Source: Brachybacterium sp. YJGR34
Lineage (GTDB): Bacteria > Actinomycetota > Actinomycetes > Actinomycetales > Dermabacteraceae
DNA length: 64,000 nucleotides
Assembly: GCF_003347015.1 (NCBI RefSeq)
Contig: NZ_PNFB01000002.1
Coordinates: forward strand, 186,001 to 250,000
Direction of reading: 5' to 3'
Part shown: positions 47,076 through 55,087 of the stretch, one piece after another
Numbering within the stretch: position 1 is the first letter of the stretch
How the letters are laid out: every line of letters begins with the position of its first letter
Program-made: the position numbers and the translations under genes
The notes under the pieces: generated by a model
Database searches by the model: none
The model's input: only the letters and a program-made list of their open reading frames with translations
What the model was told of the DNA's origin: nothing

Positions 47076-48077
47076 TCAGAGAGCGGCTGCTGCCCGGACC
47101 GCTTCTCGGTAGGTCGCGATCGGCGGGTGCTGCAACAGGCCAGGCATCCGCTGACGGGCGGCGCCAGTGAGGCCCGCAGGCCGGGTGACATCGAGGGCGA
47201 GGTCGGCCTGCGACACCACGTGGTTGAGGTACCCACAGATCGAATCGCCGAGGTCGGTGACGTGGGTGATCGCGGCGGTGCCGCCGGTGTCCCGGTATCC
47301 GCGGAAAGTCTGCCGAGGCCCGTCATGATCCACGTCGGTGTGGTGGATGTGCCAGTTGTTGACGAGCTGGCCGAGGACGCGCCGTGGCGCAGCCGGGCCG
47401 GCGTCGTCCCAGTCCAGCAGGACGAGCCGGCCGTCGGGCTCACGCAGGACGTTCTGCGGCTGGAAGTCCGTGTGCGCGATGATCAGCTCATCGTGCCGGG
47501 GTGGTTCGATCTTGTCGGCGAGAGCAACGAAGCCAGGGACCGCCCTTCGGAGCTCGTCGGCCCACGGTGCACCGGCGGCTTCGCAACGCTCGACCACGAC
47601 AGCCCAGTCATCGGCCGATGGTGCCAGCGTGGACCACGGATCGGGCATCTGATCGCCGGCGGGAGCGGCGATTCCTTCGATGATCGCCGCGACCTCGCCC
47701 GCCCACGCCGCTGGTCGCGGATCGGATCCCCGAAGCGGCTGACCGTCGATCCATTCGTACGCACGGATCAGACCGCCGCCGTGCTCGGTCGGCAGTGCGG
47801 CCATGTACCGGCCCTCCGTCGTGCGCAGATTCTCCGGCGCGGCGACCCCCGCCGCTCGAGCGGCGTCGCAGAACGCTGCTTGTCGAGCAACAGCAGCTTC
47901 TTCGGCATCGATGTCGCGGGCCCAGTGCAGCTCCTTGACCGCGTAGGACCCATCGGATGTCGCAAGGCGCCAGATCCGGCCCATGTGGCCCTCGCCGGCC
48001 GGAGTCATGGCCAGCGGCCGAGCCCAGCCAAAACGGTCGGTCACGATCTCGGCGGCAGACAGTGGGTCGCTGATCAC
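47076..48077 (-). CDS. APH-fold phosphotransferase
   Basis: The 333-residue protein contains YAVKELHWARDIDAEEAAV (ATP-site Lys), the catalytic loop LIIAHTDFQPQNVL and LVLLDWDDAGPAAP. The loop has HTDFQPQN instead of HGDLxxxN, as in several APH-like kinases. The start is GTG at 48077; TACTGT ends 7 nt upstream, giving a probable leaderless transcript. The substrate is unknown. It is convergent with the APH(6)-like gene. Confidence 0.78.
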   Translation of the reverse strand: MISDPLSAAEIVTDRFGWARPLAMTPAGEGHMGRIWRLATSDGSYAVKELHWARDIDAEEAAVARQAAFCDAARAAGVAAPENLRTTEGRYMAALPTEHGGGLIRAYEWIDGQPLRGSDPRPAAWAGEVAAIIEGIAAPAGDQMPDPWSTLAPSADDWAVVVERCEAAGAPWADELRRAVPGFVALADKIEPPRHDELIIAHTDFQPQNVLREPDGRLVLLDWDDAGPAAPRRVLGQLVNNWHIHHTDVDHDGPRQTFRGYRDTGGTAAITHVTDLGDSICGYLNHVVSQADLALDVTRPAGLTGAARQRMPGLLQHPPIATYREAVRAAAAL

Positions 48078-48158
48078 CGTTTGGACAGTATTTCCCTGCG
48101 CCCCTGGCGTCCACCAAAAAATGATCGCACCAGGTCTGGTCGTGGCAGCCCCCGCACC

Positions 48159-49037
48159 TCACCGCCCTCCACGCGAGCGCACCCGCCCGATGACCGTCCA
48201 CGCGATCATCCGTGCCATCCGCAGCGGCCCGTACCGCACGCCGGAGGCGAACGGTTCCTCCCCGCGGAGGGTCGTCTCGGCGCCGCCGTCCACGAAGAGG
48301 ATCTGACCCGTGGTGAACGCGGCGTCCGGTGAGAGCAGCCAGGCGACGGCTGCGGCGACCGGCTCGACCGGGCCGGGCATCCCGAGGGGTTGCGGCAGGG
48401 CGTCCTGGAGCACCCGCTGGCTCGCCGCGTCGGCGAGCATCGTCCGGCGGGCGGTCTCGGTCTCGACGATGCCCGGGGCGACGGCGTTGAGGAGGATGCC
48501 GGCGCCGGCCCAGTCGTCCTGCCCGGCGTGGCGCCGCAGCCACCGGTTCAGGGCGATCTTCGTCGACCGGTAGATGACGGTTCCGCGCCCGCGCGCGACC
48601 AGCTGCTCGGCGATCGCCGTGGCACGCGGCTCGTCATCGGCGAGACAGGCGTCGACCAGATCGGCGTCACCGGCGGAGAGGGAGGCTGCAGAGCTCACGA
48701 CCACGACCCGCGGAGCGGGCCCCCGCGCCAGATCCTCGCGCAGCGCGGTGAGCAGCGCGACGGTCCCGAAGTAGTTGAGTCCCACCGCGATGCGCCCGTC
48801 CGGACTGCCCGCGACCAGGGCCACGCCGTCGATGGGGGCCGGGGCCAGGCGGCGGACCTGGTCGACGGCGGAGGTGCGGCCCACGGGAGTCGTGAGGTCG
48901 GCGCGCACGTCGACCGTCTCGGTGATGCCGCAACGGATGACGCACGCGCCGTCCCTCTCGAGTCTCCCGGCGACGGCGGCGCCGATCCCCGAGTCGGCGC
49001 CGGTGATCACATACGTCCGGCCGGTGTGCTCTGCCAT
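48159..49037 (-). CDS. Short-chain dehydrogenase/reductase
   Basis: The 292-residue SDR has the cofactor loop VITGADSGIGAAVAG, SSAASLS with the catalytic Ser, and YRSTKIALNRW (YxxxK). It ends with a non-standard basic segment of ~30 residues (MARMIAWTVIGRVRSRGGR). The arrangement SDR/3-alpha-hydroxysteroid-dehydrogenase-like plus divergent TetR repressor suggests induction by the substrate. It shares a promoter region containing three palindromes with the TetR gene. Confidence 0.85.
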   Translation of the reverse strand: MAEHTGRTYVITGADSGIGAAVAGRLERDGACVIRCGITETVDVRADLTTPVGRTSAVDQVRRLAPAPIDGVALVAGSPDGRIAVGLNYFGTVALLTALREDLARGPAPRVVVVSSAASLSAGDADLVDACLADDEPRATAIAEQLVARGRGTVIYRSTKIALNRWLRRHAGQDDWAGAGILLNAVAPGIVETETARRTMLADAASQRVLQDALPQPLGMPGPVEPVAAAVAWLLSPDAAFTTGQILFVDGGAETTLRGEEPFASGVRYGPLRMARMIAWTVIGRVRSRGGR

Positions 49038-49053
49038 GACCCCTCCTCGTCGA

Positions 49054-49097
49054 TGCACTAGTGCACTCATGCACTAGTGCACTCATACACTAGTGCA
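49054..49097. promoter_or_regulatory. Triple TetR-type operator
   Basis: The palindrome TGCACTAGTGCA is at 49054-49065 and 49070-49081, and TACACTAGTGCA at 49086-49097. Starts are exactly 16 bp apart, between the divergent SDR and TetR genes. Confidence 0.8.
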
Positions 49098-49121
49098 TCA
49101 TTCGTCGGCTACGCTCGTCGG

Positions 49122-49718
49122 ATGAGCGAGCAGTCGGGGATCCGTGACCGCCGGCGGGCAGAGACGCGCAGCGCGATCGTCCGCGCGGCCACGCGGCTGT
49201 TCCTCGACAGGGGCGTCGCCCGGACCTCGATCGACGACATCGCCGCCGGTGCGGGCATCGCGCGCCGCACCTTCTTCCTCCACTTCCCGTCGAAGGAGGA
49301 CGTGCTCTTCCATTACCTGGAGGGCCACATCTCCCGTGCCGCGCGGGCGCTCGAGGACCTTCCCCCCGGTGCCGAGGCCCACCAGGGTGTCCAGGCCGTG
49401 ATGGCCGTGCTCCTCGACCTCTTCGAGGACCCGAGCGCCGGCACGGACGAGCTCGCGGACCTCCGTGCCGAGCTCATCGCCACCTCACGCGGCCTGCCGG
49501 CATCGCTCGCCCTCCGCCTGCAGAGAGCGCAGTCCGCTCTGGCCGACGCTCTCCGCGAGCGGTTCCCGGACCCGGCCGGCTGGCCGCTGCTGTCCGCGCA
49601 CCTCGGAGCGTGCATGGGTGCTGCGGCCGCGGCGGCGCTCGCCGTCGAGAGGCCCGAGGCGCGGGCCGGCGCGATCCGGGAGGCGGTGGATCGCGCGAGC
49701 GCAGGCTTCACGGTGTGA
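49122..49718 (+). CDS. TetR-family transcriptional regulator
   Basis: The 198-residue protein has a TetR helix-turn-helix: RAETRSAIVRAATRLFLDRG, then IDDIAAGAGIARRTFFLHFP. The C-terminal ligand domain is Ala-rich. TACGCT ends 6 nt before the ATG, so the transcript may be leaderless. It is divergent from the SDR gene and very likely binds the triple palindrome between them. Confidence 0.9.
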   Translation: MSEQSGIRDRRRAETRSAIVRAATRLFLDRGVARTSIDDIAAGAGIARRTFFLHFPSKEDVLFHYLEGHISRAARALEDLPPGAEAHQGVQAVMAVLLDLFEDPSAGTDELADLRAELIATSRGLPASLALRLQRAQSALADALRERFPDPAGWPLLSAHLGACMGAAAAAALAVERPEARAGAIREAVDRASAGFTV

Positions 49719-49755
49719 GGCGCCGGGGGAGCACAGCGGTGACCGCGCTCCCCGC

Positions 49756-50052
49756 TCAGTCGAGGCCTTCGACGATGCGGAAGTCGCGCTCGAAGCCGTC
49801 GGGGAGTGCGGCCAGCGCCTGCTGGTAGGTCGCGCTCGCGCGGGCGGCGACCGCCTGCTCGAAGCTGTCGAACTCGATGAGGACGACACGCTCGGCGAGT
49901 CCGGCCTCGTGGGCTTCGACCCGGCTGCCGATGCTGGCGAGGACCCGCCCACCGGCGGCCGCGACGGTCCGACCGGCCAGCTCGTTGTAGGCCTCGAGGC
50001 TCTCGGTGTCCTCGATCGTGGGGTAGACGCTGACCCAGTAGCCCTTGGACAT
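49756..50052 (-). CDS. DUF1330-family protein
   Basis: The 98-residue protein matches DUF1330: KGYWVSVYPTIEDTESLEAY at the start, GGRVLASIGSRVEAHEAG, and VLIEFDSFEQAVAARASATY. It is a small ferredoxin-like fold of unknown function, possibly an enzyme or EthD-like monooxygenase relative. GGGAGGGTCC precedes the ATG. Confidence 0.85.
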   Translation of the reverse strand: MSKGYWVSVYPTIEDTESLEAYNELAGRTVAAAGGRVLASIGSRVEAHEAGLAERVVLIEFDSFEQAVAARASATYQQALAALPDGFERDFRIVEGLD

Positions 50053-50317
50053 GGACCCTCCCGTCGTCGGTCGAGCACGTCGCATGCGGGCGTCCTCACT
50101 CGATGTCCGAAACTACCGGCGCGGAATGTGCCGCACAAGGCTGATCCGAGAATCGTGAACGCCCCTTCTGCGGCACGCCGTCGGTGCGAGAAATGGGCAC
50201 TCACCTGCAGGTGATACCTCCTGCTCGCCACCGCTCCATCCGCCATTCACCCCTCGGTCATCGCGCCGTGGTCACCTCCTGGACGGCCCAGATTCGCCAT
50301 CCACAAGGAGACTTCGC

Positions 50318-51256
50318 ATGAACGAACACCGTCCCGCCCGTCGCACCCCTGGCCGTGCCGTCGCCTCGACCTTCGGGGTCCTGGTCGGTGCCGGAGCCCT
50401 CGTCGCCACCTCCCTCGCGGGCTCGGCCGTCGCGTCCCCCGCCTCCGGCCCGGGCTCGCAGGACGAGCCGCTCAGCATCATGCTGACCAACGACGACGGC
50501 TGGGACGCCCCGGGCATCACGGCGGTGTACGACGCCCTCGTGGCCTCCGGCCACTCGGTGACCCTGGTCGCCCCCGCGGCCAACCAGAGCGGCAGCGGCG
50601 CCCGCACCACCTACTCCGGCGCCCTCGCCGTCGGACAGCCGGAGCCCGGGAAGTACTGGGTCGAGGGCAGTCCTGCCGACGCCGCCGAGTTCGGTCTCTC
50701 CACCGTGTTCGCCGACGAGGCACCGGACCTCGTGATCTCCGGGTCCAACACCGGGCAGAACATCGGCGCCGCGTCGATCACCTCCGGGACGGTCGGGGCG
50801 GCCGCCACCGCGCTCAACGAGGGCGTCCCGGCCATCGCCGTGAGCACCGAGAGGGCGCCGGACGGTGGCGGCCCCTACGCCGAGACCGCGGACTTCGTCG
50901 TCGACCTGGTGGACTCCCTCGACGAGCACAGCAAGAAGGGTGCGATCCTCCCCACCGGCGTGGGCCTGAACGTGAACTACCCGATCGTCGACGACGGCGG
51001 GGAGCCCGAGGGCGTCGAGATCACGAGCACGGGGACCGGGTTCGTCGACGTCGAGCACTCCGGTGGGAGCCTGCCCGAGGTCGGTGAGGAGACGACATTC
51101 GACATCGCCACGACGATGACGTCCGAGACCGTCAAGGGCGCCGACACCACAGCGCTCGACGAGGACAAGGTCGCGGTCACCGTGATCACCGGCAACTACG
51201 ATGCCTCGCCGGGCACGGTGGGTCCGGTGCGGTCCGCGATCGAGACCCTCGGCTGA
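50318..51256 (+). CDS. Secreted SurE-like 5'/3'-nucleotidase
   Basis: The 312-residue protein has SurE motifs MLTNDDGWDAPGI (NDDG metal site), APAANQSGSG, and ISGSNTGQNIG. Unlike the cytoplasmic enzyme it has an N-terminal Sec or weak Tat signal (RRTPGRAVASTFGVLVGA) with probable cleavage near VASPASG. It could remove phosphate from extracellular nucleotides. CAAGGAGA precedes the ATG. Confidence 0.88.
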   Translation: MNEHRPARRTPGRAVASTFGVLVGAGALVATSLAGSAVASPASGPGSQDEPLSIMLTNDDGWDAPGITAVYDALVASGHSVTLVAPAANQSGSGARTTYSGALAVGQPEPGKYWVEGSPADAAEFGLSTVFADEAPDLVISGSNTGQNIGAASITSGTVGAAATALNEGVPAIAVSTERAPDGGGPYAETADFVVDLVDSLDEHSKKGAILPTGVGLNVNYPIVDDGGEPEGVEITSTGTGFVDVEHSGGSLPEVGEETTFDIATTMTSETVKGADTTALDEDKVAVTVITGNYDASPGTVGPVRSAIETLG

Positions 51257-51280
51257 GACGACCGGATGATCCCCGAGCAC

Positions 51281-51319
51281 GTCGAGCGGCCGGACACGTG
51301 ACCGGCACGGCCGCTCGAC
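51281..51319. terminator. Convergent terminator between surE-like and cueP-like genes
   Basis: GTCGAGCGGCCG (51281-51292) pairs perfectly with CGGCCGCTCGAC (51308-51319) around a 15-nt loop. Confidence 0.7.
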
Positions 51320-51350
51320 GGCTCGCCCCTCCCTCGGGGCTCGCCGGCCC

Positions 51351-51929
51351 TCAGGCCGTCATCTGCAGCGTGGTCAGGCAGGTGGCCGCCCCGTCGCCGC
51401 GCGTGGAGACCTCGACCGACCCGCTCCTCCCGTCGGCAGAGCAGGTCACGGCGAGGTCCTTGCCACGGGGCAGCCAGAGACCCAGAAAGCCGTTCGGCTG
51501 CGTCGTGACCGTCGCGTCGACGATCGCCTCGCCGGCATCGTCCGTCACCAGCACCGAGATCTCCTGCTCCGGGAGCTCCCCGAGGCACGTGGTGAGGCTG
51601 TGGAGATGGCAGTCATGCGTCGTGCGCAGGAACGGCGCGACGGAGAGGTAGAAGGAGTCCTCGGGCAGCGGGAGCGCTGCCTCGCGCCCACTCTCGTCGC
51701 TCAGGACGAGCTCGGTGGGGTGCACCGCCGCGAGGATGCCCTGGGGGCGCTCGTCGAGCGGGAGCGCGTCCAAGTGGTCGATGATCTCGCGCGCTCCCAT
51801 GCCCTCGAGTCCGAGGTCCCGCAGGAGTGCCTCCTGAGGGGAGGCGCCGGTGCAGCCGGCCAGGAGAGCCAGGGGCGCCAGGGCGAGGCCGCCCAGCAGC
51901 GTGCGGCGCGCCGGTGCCGGGGTGCTCAC
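51351..51929 (-). CDS. CueP-like copper-binding lipoprotein
   Basis: The 192-residue protein has a lipoprotein signal (RRTLLGGLALAPLALLAGC, possible Tat). The mature part contains LRTTHDCHLHSLTTCLGELP, the conserved Cys/His cluster of CueP, and DLAVTCSADGRSG. CueP binds periplasmic copper and helps detoxify it. The start is GTG at 51929, overlapping the upstream YdhK-like gene by 4 bp. Confidence 0.8.
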   Translation of the reverse strand: MSTPAPARRTLLGGLALAPLALLAGCTGASPQEALLRDLGLEGMGAREIIDHLDALPLDERPQGILAAVHPTELVLSDESGREAALPLPEDSFYLSVAPFLRTTHDCHLHSLTTCLGELPEQEISVLVTDDAGEAIVDATVTTQPNGFLGLWLPRGKDLAVTCSADGRSGSVEVSTRGDGAATCLTTLQMTA

Positions 51930-52546
51930 GACGCCGGCTCGATCTCGCTCTCGACGACCCACTTGTGGCGCGTCATCTCCATGCCGTCCATCGTGAGGTC
52001 GACCATGTACACCGTCTCGCCGGTGGCGCTGTCGATGGTCGCCTCCGCGCCGTCCATCCCGGGCATGTGCTCGGCGCGCAGCTCCACCTCGGAGCCCTCC
52101 GGCAGCGGTGCCTCCTCGGGGTCGACCAGCTCCTCGTGGACCACCCAGCGGTGGTCGGTGACCGGCTCCCCGCCATCGGTCGGGGTGTAGGAGACGGAAT
52201 AGGTGGTGGTCTCGAACGCCCCGGAGATCGTGGCCTCCGCTCCCTCCATGCCCGGCATGTGGTCCGCGGTGAGGATCACCGTGGTGCCCACGGGGTAGGT
52301 CGGATCGGCGGCCTCGGCGATGCCCTCCGGGGGCGGGCCGCCGTCGGGGGCGTGCGCGGCGTGGGGGTCGTCCTCGGCGGTGTCGTGGCCGGAGCCCTGC
52401 GGGGCGTCGTGGCCCGAATCGTGGCCGTCCTCCGAGCCGGCATCGGCCTGCGGGTCGTCCTCCGCGCCGCCGGTGCATCCGGCGAGCGCGGCCGTGCCGG
52501 CCAGGAGCAGAGCGGCCCGTCGGCTCAGCGGTCCTCGGATGGTCAT
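51926..52546 (-). CDS. YdhK/DUF1541 copper-related lipoprotein
   Basis: The 206-residue lipoprotein has lipobox LAGC, a His/Asp/Gly-rich linker (GHDSGHDAPQGSGHD) and two repeats of the DUF1541 domain, each with AEHMPGMDGAEATI-like and HRWVV or HKWVV segments. The ATG at 52546 was chosen over one six bases upstream because AGGAGG then lies 8 nt away. With the CueP-like protein it forms a two-gene copper operon preceded by a CsoR-like operator. Confidence 0.82.
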   Translation of the reverse strand: MTIRGPLSRRAALLLAGTAALAGCTGGAEDDPQADAGSEDGHDSGHDAPQGSGHDTAEDDPHAAHAPDGGPPPEGIAEAADPTYPVGTTVILTADHMPGMEGAEATISGAFETTTYSVSYTPTDGGEPVTDHRWVVHEELVDPEEAPLPEGSEVELRAEHMPGMDGAEATIDSATGETVYMVDLTMDGMEMTRHKWVVESEIEPAS

Positions 52547-52592
52547 GGTCATCTCCTCCTATGGGGGACTGCGGGTCGGACGGCCATAGCGT

Positions 52593-52609
52593 ATACCCCT
52601 ATAGGGTAT
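52593..52609. promoter_or_regulatory. CsoR-like copper operator
   Basis: ATACCCCTATAGGGTAT has inverted halves ATACCC/GGGTAT. Poly-C/poly-G palindromes of this type are bound by CsoR-family repressors. It is ~50 bp upstream of the copper lipoprotein operon. Confidence 0.65.
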
Positions 52610-52699
52610 CGGTGGGGAGGTCGTGGCGAGTGTCGGGGCCTGGCGTGTCCCCTCGTGACCTGGAAGAGTCGAGGTCACGATCTCGGAGAGGAGCGCGCC

Positions 52700-53203
52700 A
52701 TGCATCCGGCCCCAGAACCTCACGGTGCCGTCGTCGGCTCACCCCGAGGGCGCGAGCTGCAGATCGAGCGGACCGTCCCGGCGGACGTCGACCGCGTGTG
52801 GGCGGCGCTGACCACCTCCGCCGGCCTCGAGCCGTGGTTCGGCCGCCTCGAGGGAGACCCCTCGACCGGGCGCGTCGCCGTCCTCATGACGGCCGAGGAC
52901 GACGTCGCCACCCCCCAGGAGTGCACGATCAGCACCTGCACCACACCGCGCCTGCTGTCGGTGGAGCTGGGCGCCGGCGAGGACGCCTGGCGTGTCCGCG
53001 CGGAGCTGTCCGCCGCGGAGGACGGCACGAACCTGCTGTTCACCCAGGTGATCGGCGCGGGCCCGGTCGGAAGCATCGGCCCCGGCTGGGAGTACTACCT
53101 CGAGCGGCTCAGTCGCAGCCTCGCGGGCGGGGACGCGGCGGAGGTGGCGTGGGAGGACTACTACCCGGCGATGCAGGAGCACTACGAGGCACTGGCCCGC
53201 TGA
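52700..53203 (+). CDS. SRPBCC/AHSA1-type protein
   Basis: The 167-residue protein has the START-like fold opening ELQIERTVPADVDRVWAALT and TSAGLEPWFG, then a beta run and AHSA1-like ending WEYYLERLSRSLAGG. Such proteins bind lipids or act as co-chaperone-like domains. GAGAGGAG precedes the ATG. It ends 3 bp before the convergent DoxX-like gene. Confidence 0.82.
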   Translation: MHPAPEPHGAVVGSPRGRELQIERTVPADVDRVWAALTTSAGLEPWFGRLEGDPSTGRVAVLMTAEDDVATPQECTISTCTTPRLLSVELGAGEDAWRVRAELSAAEDGTNLLFTQVIGAGPVGSIGPGWEYYLERLSRSLAGGDAAEVAWEDYYPAMQEHYEALAR

Positions 53204-53206
53204 GGC

Positions 53207-53593
53207 TCATCCCCCGTACGGCGCCAGCGCGAATCGACCCCAGGCGAGCAGCGCGAAGGCCAGCACGAAGACGACGTCCCCGGCCATGAAGCGCCATTCG
53301 CCACGGCGGAACCGCGTGGTCGCCGCGCCGGCCATGAACAGGGCCAGCCCGCAGGCGGCGAGCGGTGAGAGCACCGCGGCGATGCCCGTCACCGCCGGCA
53401 GCCACAGTCCCGTGGCGCCGATCAGCTTGATCGTGCCGATGGCCTTCAGCTGCCCGGCGCTGAAGTCCTCGACCCAGGCCTGGCTCTCGCCGAGGGCGCG
53501 GTAGCGTTCCCGGGGGAGGAGCATCTGGGCCAGGGCGCCGACGGTGAAGGCCAGGGCCAGCAGTGCGGTGATGATCCACAGAACGGTGGTCAT
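53207..53593 (-). CDS. DoxX-like membrane protein
   Basis: The 128-residue protein has four helices and the DoxX-like motif KAIGTIKLIGATGLWLPAVT. It ends MAGDVVFVLAFALLAWGRF. The family is linked to redox or envelope stress. It is divergent from a SigJ-like sigma factor gene and may be one of its targets. Confidence 0.82.
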   Translation of the reverse strand: MTTVLWIITALLALAFTVGALAQMLLPRERYRALGESQAWVEDFSAGQLKAIGTIKLIGATGLWLPAVTGIAAVLSPLAACGLALFMAGAATTRFRRGEWRFMAGDVVFVLAFALLAWGRFALAPYGG

Positions 53594-53676
53594 GATCGTG
53601 TCCTCTCGAGATGTGACCTCGGAGCGTGCTGCTCCGTCACAGGGATGACGACCCATCGCGACGGAAGGTAACGACC

Positions 53677-54546
53677 ATGCAGGAGCGCACCCTCGCCGAG
53701 GCGTTCGAGCAGGAGCGACCACGCCTGCTGGCGGTGGCCGCGCGGGCGCTCGGCTCGCGCGACGACGCCGAGGACGCCGTGCAGGAGGCCTGGCTGCGGC
53801 TGGACCGGCATCGCGGCGACCGGATCGAGAACCTGGCCGGGTGGCTCACCCGGGTGGTGGGCCGGATCTGCCTCGACACCCTGCGCCGCCGCACCGCGCA
53901 GGCCGAGACGGCGCTCGAGGACTGGGAGACCGATCCCGTGGTCACCGAGGACGTCGAGGACCCGCAGGACACCGCGCTCACCGCGGACGCCGTAGGACTG
54001 GCGATGCTGGTGGTGCTGGACTCCCTGACTCCCTCCGAGCGTCTCGCCTTCGTCCTGCACGACGTGTTCGCGGTGCCCTTCGCGCAGATCGCCGAGATCA
54101 TCGACACCACACCCGGGGCCGCGAAGATGGCGGCCAGCCGCGCCCGGCGCACCCTCCAGCAGCAGCCCGTGCCCACCGGTTCCCTGCACCAGCGCCGAGA
54201 GGTCGTGGACGCCTTCCTCGCCGCGGCCCGCGAGGGGAACTTCGAGGCGCTGCTCACGCTGCTGGACCCGGACGTCACCTGGCACCGCCTCACCGCGCGC
54301 CGGCGCACCACCGGTGCGGGCGCCGAGAGCGTGCTCGATGCCGTGCGTCGCGGCGACCCGAGCAGGATGCAGGCCCGCCGCGTCAGCGTGGACGGGGAGC
54401 CCGGCATCCTGGTGTGGGGGCCGAACGGACGGCCGATGGGCCTCATGGCCTGCACCGTCGCGGACGGCCGCATCGTCGCCCTCACCTCGATCATCGACCC
54501 TGCACGCCTGGCGCGGATGGAGCTGCCGGATCCGGAGTCGCACTGA
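53677..54546 (+). CDS. ECF sigma factor, SigJ-like with C-terminal SnoaL domain
   Basis: The 289-residue protein has sigma region 2 (RPRLLAVAARALGSRDDAED then AWLRLDRHRGDRIENLAGWL) and region 4 (TPSERLAFVLHDVFAVPF). The last ~110 residues (from EVVDAFLAAAREGNFEALL) form a SnoaL-like domain, the ECF41/SigJ layout in which that tail controls activity. It is divergent from a DoxX-like membrane protein, a common partner of ECF41 sigma factors. No anti-sigma factor gene is adjacent. Confidence 0.9.
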   Translation: MQERTLAEAFEQERPRLLAVAARALGSRDDAEDAVQEAWLRLDRHRGDRIENLAGWLTRVVGRICLDTLRRRTAQAETALEDWETDPVVTEDVEDPQDTALTADAVGLAMLVVLDSLTPSERLAFVLHDVFAVPFAQIAEIIDTTPGAAKMAASRARRTLQQQPVPTGSLHQRREVVDAFLAAAREGNFEALLTLLDPDVTWHRLTARRRTTGAGAESVLDAVRRGDPSRMQARRVSVDGEPGILVWGPNGRPMGLMACTVADGRIVALTSIIDPARLARMELPDPESH

Positions 54547-54586
54547 GGGGCGATCCGCGGGGCGCGGCGGCGTAGTGTGCCGTCTC

Positions 54587-55060
54587 ATGAGCGACGATGC
54601 CCGACATGTCCCCGTGCCCGCCGCGGACTGGGGCCGCACCGTCGTGGTCGTCCGCGACCAGGAGGCGTCGCTCCGCTACTACCGCGACGCCTTCGGTGCG
54701 CACATCCTCCATGACTCGACGGTGAACGGCTTCCGGTATCTCCATCTGGGGATCGGCCGCGGGGGCCTGTGGCTGATCGCCGCGAGCGAGCACAGCGCCG
54801 ATGCCGTCGGCCGCCAGACGGGCGGGCACCCGCTGGGCGTCGTGTACGTGAGCGACGTGGAGGCGACCATCGAGCGCGCGGTCGCCGCCGGTGCGAAGGT
54901 CGTGAAGGACCTCGTCGCCGACGCCACCGCCCGCTACGCGCACGTGAGCGACATCGACGGCAACGAGATCGTTCTCGTGCAGATCCTCGTGACGGACGAG
55001 GGCGAAAGCAGCTATGCCGAGGTCCGGCCCGACACGTCGTCGTCCCCGCGACACCGGTGA
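54587..55060 (+). CDS. VOC/glyoxalase-family protein
   Basis: The 157-residue protein has the glyoxalase fold: VVVVRDQEASLRYYRDAFGA, LHLGIGRGGLWLIA, and HVSDIDGNEIVLVQ near the end. TAGTGT lies 8 nt before the ATG, so it may be leaderless. Substrate unknown; the family includes bleomycin-resistance proteins and dioxygenases. Confidence 0.82.
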   Translation: MSDDARHVPVPAADWGRTVVVVRDQEASLRYYRDAFGAHILHDSTVNGFRYLHLGIGRGGLWLIAASEHSADAVGRQTGGHPLGVVYVSDVEATIERAVAAGAKVVKDLVADATARYAHVSDIDGNEIVLVQILVTDEGESSYAEVRPDTSSSPRHR

Positions 55061-55087
55061 CGCTGCGGCGCACCGCCGGCCGGGACG

